A program made the translations under genes and the position numbers. From NCBI RefSeq assembly GCF_024713945.1, contig NC_134686.1:2442001-2506000 (forward strand): 64,000 bases of DNA. The letters run 5' to 3'. The first letter of the stretch is position 1; each line of letters begins with the position of its first letter. Of the stretch, positions 51,692 to 62,101 are shown piece after piece. Below the pieces are notes generated by a model. It was not told the DNA's origin, ran no database searches, and saw only the letters and a list, made by a program, of their open reading frames with translations. Origin of the DNA: Dermatophagoides farinae (Eukaryota; Arthropoda; Arachnida; Sarcoptiformes; Pyroglyphidae).

Positions 51692-54600
51692 ATGGTCAAC
51701 GGTGATGAGGACTCGATTTCAAGCAATAATCATGACGGTATGTTCAAATGTTCTAATTTAATTGATTTAATTTAATTTTTTTTTTGTTTTGTTTTCAATC
51801 GAATTCATCAGAACCGGATGTAAATATTGAACGACGAAATGTTTCGAAAAAAATCCTCATCAAAGGTCGTAAAGTGAAACGGCTTACAAAAAATTTCAAT
51901 GAATTGGATGAAAGTGATGAAGAATTTTTCAATTCATCTGATGGAAAAAAGCCTATCGTTTCAAAATCACATAATCAAAGTGATAATTCTTCGGAAAAAT
52001 CTGATGATAGTAAAACGTTTGGATTGAAATTCCATAATAAACTTTTGAATACTGGCAAAATTTTATCACATTGGAATGATAATCCACAGAAGATTATTGT
52101 CGATATGAAACTGTTAGAAAGAACAAATAAAATAATTCAAAAAATTGCCACCGTTGGTCTGGATAATCCATCATCATTAAACAATGATGAACAGAATTTC
52201 GAATCAAAACCTCTTGAACGTTGGTCTTCAAGTATTGAATCTGGACATGAAACGGACAGTACAAGTAAAACAAATCCTATTGTTGAAGAAAAATTAGCTC
52301 GAATTCAACAAGTTGAAACTCAAATTGCAAAATCTGAACTTCCAAAAGTTGAGACAATTTTTTATGATAAAGAAAATTGTTCGATACCGAATGCTGAAAA
52401 AGATATGGAAAAATCCAAAGAAATTTTCGATAAAACTTTAGCCACAAATGACACGGCTCAAGCTTTGATAAATTTTTCCAACATAACAAATTCCTGGCTA
52501 TCTGGTTTAAGTTCGGCAACAAAAATTGTTGGTGAAGCTACAAAAACTGCAGCATCAACAACGATGAATCATGCTGCCAAACAATTGGTGAATGCACAGA
52601 ATATTATATTGACAAATGCAGCTAGTTTACCGGTTGCAAAAAATTTAACCAATGTTGATCGTTTGATTTTTGGACAAGATAATCAACCAACATCTCATAC
52701 TTCTAGTATCGAACCAGATTCTACTATAGCCGATGATTGGTCGAATGATTGGGATGATGAACCTATTGTTTTGGCTAAAAAAAGCCAACCATTGTCCAAC
52801 GAAACGACTATTCCATTATCCGAAACGAAAGAAATTCCAGAAATCGGTTCACTTTGCAATAATGAAAGCGTTCCTTTTCTATGTATTTGTCCACCGTATA
52901 TTCCAAACTCAAATGATTCATCTGTGAAAGAAGAACCATTGGATGGTTGGGATGATAATTATGACATAGAACAAACAAAAATACCTGAATCAAATGAAAA
53001 TGAAGATGTAAAATCTATTAATGATGGCTGGGACCATTGGGAAGATGATGAAACCAGTGAAAATGTAGAGTCTTTCTCGAAAGATTTAAAATCTAAGACT
53101 AATGATCATGAAACACAATCTTCATTAATTAAAGATGATGTTGATGAAATCGGTGCATTTACTGAAGACCAATCACCAGCTGAAATAAAATTCTTCGATC
53201 AAATCTCTTGTCCTTCAGAAATTCCGCCATTTGAATCAGCTGATGATCAATGGGAAAACAATGACTGTGATATTGATTCTAGTGATGAAATTATTTTAAA
53301 TTCGTTACCATCCGCTGTTAATAACCCAATGCTGCAACAAATCGGACAGGATTTGGAATTGGAATTAAAATCAGATAATCAATTTAAAAATGATAATGAA
53401 ATTGCTGAAAAAGTACCTTTAGTAATAGAAAATACCGAAGATTCAATTTTAACAGCAAATAAAGCAAATGATTCAGATAATATTGTTTCATCTGATTCAA
53501 GTACTGATTGGGAATATCAGAAAAATCCAATTGAAGATCGAAACGAATCGTTCATTGCTAAAGAACAAGATGAAATTGTAGATGGATGGGATGATTGGGA
53601 AGATAAAGAAATCGAAGCACAAATTACCGATGAACAACCAAATTCATCTGAAATCGAACATCAATGTCAATCAATTGAACAAAAACCAAATCCGATTGAT
53701 TGGTCAATCGATTTAAATTCAAATGATATGCTGACCAAAGAAAGTGAATTAAATGTTCAAGAAATCGTTACGAATCACGATAAAAATCAAATCGTTCAAA
53801 TTGATGAATCAATATCTGATGAAAAGATTTCAACCGATTTTGGATTTACAATTAGAATCTGAAAATCTTGAATGCAACACTATATCGGCAGCAACATTAT
53901 CAGATTTAGATGCCTTCAAAGAAAAAATTACAACTGTGATAGATAATATTAGTGAACCTCGTGTCTTACCTTCATCAACACCTTCATTCGATGAAATGGC
54001 TGTTGAAACAACGGCCGAAAAAATTCCATTGGATCAAATAAATGATGATGAATTACAAATCAAAAGTAAGACCAATTGAAACATTTAATTGTTATTATTA
54101 ATTTAAGATCTTTATTTAATTTAGATGAAGAAAAGATTGAAATAAATCCCGATGTTGGTTCGATCTATAATGAAGATGATCCTGATATAAATAATTCAAA
54201 CAGCCGCCAAGAAGACGATCAAGAAAAGAATGATTGGTGTGAAAAAAATATTGACAATCAAATTGAACTGGAAATCAATAATGATCAAGTAACTGAAACG
54301 AATTTGAAATTCATACCTCTTGATGAAAAGCAATCTTTTTCGAGAGAAGATTCTTCTTGTGTTGAACAATCAAGCATGATTGAAAAAAATGTCCAAAATG
54401 AAAATTCAAAATCCAATGATTGGGATGATGATGCATGGAATGATAATTGGAACGACAATGAAACAAACATTGTTACAATTTCTCAACCAGATCAATTTGA
54501 AGATTCGATTACGGAAAAATCCTCTACAGAACAAATCGATTCAGTCAAGACATTTGCTGAAACACAAAAAATTGATTCAGCTGTATTAATTTTACCCAAA

Positions 54601-55628
54601 TCAAATGAATCCTCTTCGCATAAAATTGTTAAAAAATCTGATCCCATATTCGATGATATGCAATGTGGTTGGGATGATTGGGGCGATGAATCTCAAGTCG
54701 ATCATGATGTGCTTTTGAAAATCGAAGAAAAAACAAAAACTTCTGATGTATTAGAATGTGAAGCTGTTTCGAACGTTCAAATGGAACAAGATAATCGAAA
54801 AGATGTCGAAAAACCTAAAGTAGAATCTATTGTAAAGAATGAAGAATCTACCATCAAAGCTGAATCTGCTGTGTTGATCTTACCCAAACCAAAAGAAATT
54901 TCATCAAAACATCATAAGGTTGTTAAAAAATCTCAACCTAAATTCGAAGAAGATCAAGATAATGACTGGGATGATTGGACAAAAAAAGATTCGGTTGTTG
55001 AAACAAAACCATTGAAAACTCATTCAAAGATTGATCGTTTATTGGCAAAAAGCAAACCAAAATTTAATCTCGTTGATCGTTTTGATTCTGATTCTAAGCA
55101 GCAAAACAAATCGAAACCTAAATTTGCCAAAATCAATGATGATGATGATGCATGGGATGATGATGAACAAGACTGGACAAAGCGATCCAATACCAAAAAA
55201 ACAGTTGCAACAAAATTTGAAAATAATAAATCTTCACAGAATTCAATGGCAACAGCTATTATGGCACCGTCATCGATTTCATCCAAACAATATCATCAAT
55301 TACATAATCAAGTGCAATCGAATTCTTATCATTCAAATTCTTCTCAACAACCACCATCATCCAGTGGTGATTTCCGATCGGCCATAAAAACAGCCGCCGT
55401 GGCAACAGTGTCACATGCCGTTAGAAATTGGTCATTCAATCCTGTTTCCATATTTGATTCTGTGGGTAAGTAATCGTTTTCTTTTATGTTTCATAATATA
55501 AGAATTAATTGGTTTGTATATTTTTTTTCTGTTTAGTGGATAATCTAAGTAATGTTGTGGGCGTACCATCGGCTGAAGAAATGGCCACCATGATGAGAAA
55601 ACAAAACCAACAGCCTAAAAATGGCTAA
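51692..55628 (+). CDS. Unrecognised large acidic protein with repeated W-D/E-D-W motifs
   Basis: Four exons: 51692-51737, 51812-54065, 54125-55465 and 55537-55628, with introns of 74, 59 and 71 nt. About 1243 residues result if one extra base in exon 2 (T run 53838-53841) is discounted. The protein is rich in Asp, Glu, Ser, Asn and Lys and looks largely disordered. At least eight acidic Trp clusters are spread along it, such as WSNDWDDE, DGWDHWEDDE, DGWDDWED, WDDDAWNDNWND, CGWDDWGDE, NDWDDWTKK and DAWDDDEQDW. One more ordered, Ala-rich stretch lies before the first cluster (NSWLSGLSSATKIVGEAT, translation near 52485-52540). The conserved-looking tail contains NWSFNPVSIFDSV and NVVGVPSAEEMATMM. 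Short acidic Trp motifs of this kind are known COPI (delta-COP) ligands in Dsl1 and ArfGAP1, which suggests a membrane-traffic role; this is inference. I could not place it in a named family. No signal peptide or membrane segment is seen. Confidence 0.8.
53838..53841 (+). other. Apparent 1-nt frameshift in the W-rich gene
   Basis: The first frame runs well to SDEKISTD and then meets TGA at 53860. The coding-like sequence continues in the +1 frame (LDLQLESENLEC onward) with no GT..AG intron available between them. Removing one T of the TTTT run restores continuity. All four exons together total 3733 nt, exactly one over a multiple of three. A homopolymer sequencing or assembly error is the simplest explanation; a real mutation is possible. 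Confidence 0.75.
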
Positions 55629-55863
55629 ACTACTATCTCTTTTTATTTATTCATTTATCCTGTTTCCGTCCTGTTGTCCTTTTTAACTGTTTATAGATAT
55701 TTAAAATTTTTGTTTTATTGATGCTATTTTTGTTAATTAATTAAAATTTTATTCTATATATCTGTTTTAAGTCAATAGATGTCAGCATTGTTGTTGATGA
55801 TTTAAATTTCAAATCAAATCATCATTTCAATAATGATGATTGCTATATATACTACATATGTTG

Positions 55864-55869
55864 AATAAA
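55864..55869 (+). terminator. Candidate poly(A) signal of the W-rich gene
   Basis: The canonical AATAAA lies about 236 nt after the TAA stop. Confidence 0.4.
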
Positions 55870-56163
55870 TTTATCTATAAAGATCAAATTGCAATAAGCA
55901 ATCGAATCGAAATCAATTATTTTGACAAAAAAATTGAATTGTTTCATTAATCGAATGATTTAATAAAATGGATTATGACTAAAAAAAAATATGGTGGTGT
56001 TATATACGTAGATTACCCATCTACATTTTTGTCGAACCATGAGAAATAATATATAAGAAAAGATGATGGGAAAAAAACCATACAAACAAAAAAAAAAAAT
56101 TTTTTTGTTTTCTTCTGGACATGACATGACATGACGAAGTTGAAACGTTTAAACAACATTTTC

Positions 56164-56168
<5 letters not shown>

Positions 56169-56196
<28 letters not shown>
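56169..56196. repeat. (AC)n microsatellite
   Basis: A pure AC run of 28 nt in the upstream region of the ITP-like gene. Confidence 0.95.
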
Positions 56197-56528
56197 TCCA
56201 CCCACAAATAAACATAAGAAAAAAAGTATATCAACAAAGGCATGTCATGCTATAAAGGTAGAAGCTCAAACACACACACAAGAAACAAACAAGAAATATC
56301 TTGTATATGTGTGTGCGTGAATACATAAACGTATCATCATCGTAAGATATAGATAGATAGATAGATAGAAAAATTCAAAACAAGACGAATGAAAAAAAAA
56401 ATGGTAAGACAAGGCGGCCGCTTTGGTGATAATAATCATCATTATTATTATTATTTTTTATATTTAAGATTATTATCAACGAGAAGTAAAAAAGAAAAAA
56501 AAATAAGATCGTATGATTTACACGAAGT

Positions 56529-56576
56529 TATAAATATGGCTGCAACGTAGCCATTTGCAGGCATTCAGATTCAGTT
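56529..56576 (+). promoter_or_regulatory. Candidate TATA promoter of the ITP-like gene
   Basis: TATAAATAT at 56529-56537 is followed by arthropod initiator-like TTCAGA (A at 56567) and TTCAGTT (A at 56573), at 38-44 nt. The coding start is 240 nt further on. An acceptor-like TTTAG just after the first ATG leaves a spliced 5' UTR possible. Confidence 0.4.
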
Positions 56577-56812
56577 GTTTGTTTCCTTCCATTCATAAAT
56601 TTTTTTTTTCGTCGATATTCTGTTTTCGTTCATTTTCACATCATCAGATAAATAATAAATTGATTATTATTTGGATTGATTTATTGATTTTTCATCGAAT
56701 ATCGTTGATTTTTTTTGTCTACTTTTTTTTATTGGTCATTTTATCCCATTTTAATGTATGTAATTTTTTTTAAAAATTTAAAATTTAAATTTTTTTTTTA
56801 ATTTTAATTTAA

Positions 56813-57669
56813 ATGATGATTCATTCATTTAGGAATAAATCGGCCATTACGAAACGAATTGGTACATTGTTGGTCAGTTTTTTGCTGTTTATGGCAGCAT
56901 TTGTCATTAATAGCAGCGAATCAAGAAGTTTCACATTGCTTGGATGTCTTGGTGAATATGACATTAGTAAATTTACTGAATTAGATCGAATATGTGAAGA
57001 ATGTTATATTCTTTATCGTGAACCTGAATTAAACATCAGTTGTCGGTATGTTTTATTTTCATTTCTATTGTTTTAATATTCTTCCTATATCTTTATTGCC
57101 GTTTTAACCATAACCATATTTGTACAAATGACCGGTCGGTTAATCTCTTTTTCAACTTTGATTACTAATCGATTGCATCAGGCACACACACACACACACA
57201 CTCATAGACTCGCATACACCATCCGATCGACATAGTTGGAATTCCTTTGGCACATGGCCCTAATTATCATCATAAAAATAGTGATTTATTGAAGCTATAA
57301 AGGTAGTATAACTATATTTTTTTACAGACACATGTCTAAGATCACGAAAAAGCCGGCTGGTCATTTATTTTCACAAACATGTTTGGACAACATGGCTTCT
57401 TTATATGATGATACATCAACATAGACATACACATTTAGCCTTAAGGCATTTCTAATATTTTTCCCACCTTGTATGAATCATCATGTAATTTTTTTTTCTT
57501 GACATTCATTTGCGAAATTATCTGATCATTTTTTTTTGTTTAATTTATTATTAAATTATATAGGAAAGATTGCTTCCGAAACGAAGTGTTTGGTAATTGT
57601 GTTGATGCGTTAAAATTATCACATGAAAAAAAGAAACTTCTGGAATTTGTCGATCAAGTATTTGGTTGA
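56813..57669 (+). CDS. ITP: Crustacean hyperglycemic hormone / ion transport peptide family precursor
   Basis: Two exons (56813-57045 and 57564-57669, phase-2 intron of 518 nt) encode 112 residues. A hydrophobic signal peptide covers about residues 15-33. The mature peptide probably starts at Ser39 (SFTLLGC). Six cysteines at 45, 61, 64, 77, 81 and 90 have spacing 15-2-12-3-8, exactly that of CHH/ITP peptides (C7, C23, C26, C39, C43, C52). Family hallmarks are ELDRICEECY, REPEL and SCRKDCF. It ends in Val-Phe-Gly, so C-terminal amidation on Phe is likely. The intron falls right after the CR of the fourth Cys, the family-typical site for ITP/ITP-L alternative splicing. Expected role: secreted neurohormone in ion and water balance or metabolism. 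Oddity: a single Arg38, not a dibasic pair, precedes the mature peptide. Spider latrodectins belong to the same superfamily, so a venom- or saliva-like use cannot be excluded, but the features fit a hormone. Confidence 0.93.
57328..57424 (+). other. Possible alternative exon in the ITP-like intron
   Basis: A strong acceptor (pyrimidine-rich, ending TTTACAG at 57327) is followed by 97 nt that stay open in the phase set by exon 1 and end in TAG (57422-57424). The frame gives a 31-residue tail after the shared Arg, with F-x-x-x-C-L and a later L-Y-D-D. This recalls the F-x-G-C-L...DEE pattern of ITP-L exons. It lacks the fifth cysteine, so it would not make a normal CHH fold. Confidence 0.3.
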
Positions 57670-59298
57670 TCAAATCACCGAAACCAACAATAACAACAAC
57701 AACAACAAAAACCATTAACAATCAATCAATAAGATCTATCTTACTGTCTATCTATCTATCACTGGTCCTGGTGTGTTACCTTGCTGCTTTGTTTTTTCAC
57801 AGCAAAAAAAAAATCCAACAGTTTTTGAAATAGAACCAAATTGGAAAATTCAATAATTTTTAGTTCGCTTCCCGTTGCCAGTATTTTACAATTTTTAATC
57901 AAATTTTTTTTTATTTTTATAACCAAAAAAAACAAAACAAAAGACATTTGACAAAATTAACCAAAAAACGTTTTTATCATTCGAATTCAATTAAAAAAAA
58001 AAAAAAATAGAAATAAAAAAATAGAAATTCTCCAATCATTTCCTTATGAAAATTGAATTTTTTTTTCATTCATTGAAAAAAAGACGATTATTGACAACAT
58101 ATTTTTTTTGACCAATTACGGACTACAAGTCCTAAACGTACAAAAAGCATGTATATATTTAATTCAATTTGGGTTTGGCTGATTGTTGGCCTGATCGAGG
58201 TCACCCACACACACATGCATAACTTATGAAAGTAAAAAAAATAAATTGTCCGGCTATTTGTGTGTGTGTGTGTGTGTGTGTATGTCGTCGACGTGTTGAT
58301 CATCACGTTTGCCAATCTAAAAAAAAAAAATTTCAATGATTCATATCTGTAGATTTTTCAATTCTTTCTTTTAATCAAAAAAAAGTGAATTAAATTTTCA
58401 TTCATTCTTGACATTCATTTTGTGAAAGCGGAATTTTGTTTTTTTTTCTTTGAATCATATCTCTCATAAAATATAAATTATAAATGGTAAATGAACAATT
58501 AATAAAAATAAATAAAATTAAAAAAAATTGGTCACTTGTGTGTGGGTGTTTGTGTCGATTTCAAAAAAAAGTTATAAGTAAATGATGGAATTTTAAAAAA
58601 TAAAAGAAAGCTTTTACATTAATTTAGGCAATGTTGAAATTCTGTATATATAAAAAAAAGAAAGTGAAAAGAAAATCACCTGTTTAAAATTTCCTATTGT
58701 TGTTTTGAAGAATTTTTTTTTTTGGTGCTTAAGAATTTCTGCAATTTTTGTATAGCGATGATTCCATGGTGATATATAAAAAAAATGATAGAATGATGAA
58801 AGCCCTTTGAGGGAAAACAAATTAAGATTTTTGCAAAATGAATGAATGAATGAACGAATGTTTAAAGTTCTTAAATTAAGCCCATAAAAGATGAATGAGT
58901 GATGAACTATGATGATTAGAAATTGGACTCTGGAATATTCTTTTGTTTTTTTTTATTGCTATCGCAATAAAATTGATGGGAAAACATGTCGAATGGGCTT
59001 TTGATATCTAGATGACAATCTGTAGATACATATGTTACAGTAAAAAAAAAATCAAGTTAAGAGGGAAAATTGGAAAAACAACAGAAAAAAATACTGTCAA
59101 CATAACAATTGATAAAAAAGCTGATAAAACAGAATGGTAATCTAAAGAATGTGTGTGTGGATGATAAAGATGTTTGTGTGTGTGTGTGTGTGTGCTACTC
59201 TTGGCTTGTTCCCATCGTTATCGTTATCATCAACACACGATATCTCACACACATACACACACACACAGACACAAAACATTATCATACAATCATTCATG
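57670..59298. other. Convergent intergenic region (3' UTRs of ITP-like and invadolysin genes)
   Basis: No exon was seen. AATAAA-type signals are abundant on the plus strand (58012, several at 58500-58520, 58966). A palindromic pair at 58951-58972 gives AATAAA on both strands. Contains (TG)n arrays at about 58260 and 59173. Confidence 0.5.
58951..58972. terminator. Palindromic two-way poly(A) signal
   Basis: TTTTATTGC (58951-58959) and GCAATAAAA (58964-58972) are exact complements with a 4-nt spacer. This places AATAAA on the plus strand for the ITP-like gene and on the minus strand for invadolysin, 342 nt past the latter's stop. It could also form a small hairpin in both transcripts. Confidence 0.4.
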
Positions 59299-62101
59299 TT
59301 AGAGATGTGAATGCGAGAATGTTGTGAAGAAAAAATGGGTGATTATCACAGATGAAATTAGATAAATAAAAAACAAAAAATAGGAATAATTTTTAAAATA
59401 ATTCGGTGTTGTTGCTGAGCATTTTAAATGATCACGATCATATATTGTTTCATTTTTTAAACGTTCAAGACTTTCAGGATCGAGTTGTTTGCAGTTCTAT
59501 TTGACAACAAAAAAAAAATAGCATCAATCAATGATCATATGTTCAATGTATACGAATGACACACATACCGAACATAGTTCCGTACATTTTGGACAAATAA
59601 TTGAACCTTTATGTAGCCAATTATTATAGGAAAGTTGAATCTTAATCTCTTGATTATCAAACATGCAAACATATGTATGATTTTTGATTATAATGCTGAG
59701 AAAACCATCTTCCGTACATCGATATTGATAACAACCAGAACCCCAATGTTGCCATTGTCGTATCTAATATGAATGGAAATATCCAATATATTAGAAAGAA
59801 AAATTATTCATTCAATCAATATTACCTCTTGACATGTTCGTTCGACCCACATTTCATCGCCATGATTCATACATTTCGAATTGGTTCCATAATGTTCGAG
59901 AGCAAAATTTTTTTCGATAGATGGATTATTCTCAGGAAAAGAACATTTCGATCCACGAACAGTTTCATTATTCTGTTTCCATGTGAATTCCTGTATATAA
60001 GGACAATAATCGGCCAAAATAACGGAGCCACCATAATAACTAACAGCATCTTGGCTAACATTTTTTATCTCATCGAAAATCTGAAATTTTCTATCCAATT
60101 TTTGATCATATTGACGTAGATTACATAAAGCTACCGAATCTCTATTGTCATTACATTCGGTCTGTAAAGGATCTTTTTTCACACGATCACAAAACGGATG
60201 AATCGATTTGCCTTGATGACGTTTTGTATCCATCCATTCTTTACATGATTTCATTGCAAAATCACAGCCAAGATTTCGACCCCATTCCAATGGCTGTGCT
60301 AGACTATAATTGACCTTGTACCAACTAAATGTGGAATAAAAATAAAATTAATTCATTAAAAATATCGACGTTTTAAAAGAATGAAAAAAATGCTAACCCA
60401 GTATCTTCCATCAAGGCTAATGTTATTCGTGAATAGACAGGATTCTGGGTATGTGTACCGGTCATGGCTTCATTTTCAAATAATCGTTTCTCCCAATGAG
60501 TCAACAATGTTCCATCTTCACCTTGGTTTTCTAATTCAGCTCCTTCTAATTTAGAACAATTAAAATGGTTTCGTACTTCTCGCTAACAAATCGATAAAAT
60601 AAAGACAATAAATAATTAAATCAAATAGAATGAAATTTTTTATATTACCAAGACATTTGGTGTAGAAATGACAAAAACATTATTCGTTATATTTCCACCT
60701 CGTACCATCCAATTTTTACGTGGAACACGTTGTAGAATTTTTTTGGAAATCATCAACATTGATCCACCACCATTAAAAGTGGATCGATTATTAGCCAAGG
60801 TCTGTTGTTTGTTTTGCAGTTTTTTAAAAGCATCAACAGTCGGATTCAAACCATTCGGATCAAGATAGAAGGCATATAATGAAACGGAAAATCCAAGTGC
60901 ATGTAAAATTTCATGTTTAAATGTTGAGATCAAAGTCTCTAGATCTTGTGGTTTGGTCGATATTGAATCCGGGCATATATTTGCATGTCCTGCGATTGGT
61001 CTGAAAATCAAATCAACATCAATATTACTGTTGTATTATATGTTTCATCCATTACAAACCGATTTAACGTAGTTTCCTGTTGACAATGAGCAGCATAGGC
61101 AATCGTACTGCCCTTTCCACATCGAACCGATTGTAATGTTGAAATATAGAAAACAAAATCAGCATCTTGTATACCATTGATTAACGAATGATTTGTGCCA
61201 GATGGTTTTTCTCGTACACAATCTCGTCCATGTTCATCACAGACAACACAATCCTGATAAAACAATAATAAAAGTAATTAATAAAAGTATTTAAAAATCC
61301 ATTAGGAAATATTTACTTCAAGATGTTCATCAGGTATGACAACTTCACCACAAAGTGTATGCTGTTCACATCCTTCAATACAATAGTCTTGATTAACTAA
61401 AAAATCTGGATTATCTCGTATACATCGTCTGCATTGTTGAATGGGAGAGACGAAAAAAAAAATTAAACAATAGTTTAAGGATCATTAATCAATCATCAAC
61501 AAAACAAATGCAAATGTTAATTAACTAACCGATTTAATTTAATAGGCACATGGAATGGTTTTACAAATAATGCTTGTTGCCAATAGCTAATTGCTTCAGG
61601 TAATACAACTTTCTGTTTTAGTTGGCAACAACAAAAATTGTTGAATTAATTTTCAGTATTATATAATGGAAAATAAAAAACAAACATACATCAATGATTA
61701 AATATTTTTCCTTGGTAATTTTCTCTACACTTTCATCATAAAAATATTTGATTCGTAAATTTTGATGATGATTTATTGTTGGTTGTTCATTGCGTTTATT
61801 TCTATTATGATGATGATTGATATGAACAAATCGTATCTGATTTAGTTTAGGTGGAATGTGACCACATGGAAATTCTTTTCTTAAATTTAAATATTCATCA
61901 TCATCATAATTATGATGATGATGATGATCAGTGATCATATGTGACAAACATAATGTTGAATGGACAAAATATTAGGCCAAATAATAAAATGACAAATTTT
62001 CGATGACTAAATGATGATCGTATTGTGATGTTGATGTTTAATGTTGAATAGAATGGCCATAATGGTGATGACCAATAATTTTTCTGATTATAATATGACA
62101 T
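59299..62101 (-). CDS. Leishmanolysin-like (invadolysin) zinc metallopeptidase, M8 family
   Basis: Ten exons close in frame: 62101-61950, 61879-61690, 61612-61530, 61428-61317, 61253-61060, 61000-60649, 60582-60398, 60324-59826, 59763-59569 and 59496-59299. They give 719 residues. The zinc site HEILHALGF (H273, E274, H277) is followed by the third ligand in LLTHWEKR (H390) and the Met-turn NEAMTG (M401). Other M8 hallmarks are [40 protein letters not shown] and [13 protein letters not shown] hydrophobic segment [11 protein letters not shown] near residue 40 may be the signal or anchor. A hydrophobic C-terminus (about 693-707) suggests a membrane or GPI anchor. Family role: cell-surface or secretory endopeptidase linked in flies to cell migration and mitotic progression. 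The catalytic part is secure. Exon 1 and its 70-nt intron, which removes a His/Asp-rich frame, are the weakest part of the model. Confidence 0.92.

Larger units (their letters stand above)
55629..56812. other. Intergenic region: 3' end of the W-rich gene and 5' region of the ITP-like gene
   Basis: An AATAAA at 55864-55869, about 236 nt past the W-rich gene stop, is its likely poly(A) signal. The rest carries a (CA)n array (56169-56196), a GATA array at about 56349-56367, and a TATA-containing promoter candidate. No exon was seen. Confidence 0.5.

Noticed and set aside
56413-56420. GCGGCCGC (NotI site) in AT-rich DNA
   Set aside because: Rare by composition but isolated; no vector or adapter sequence around it.
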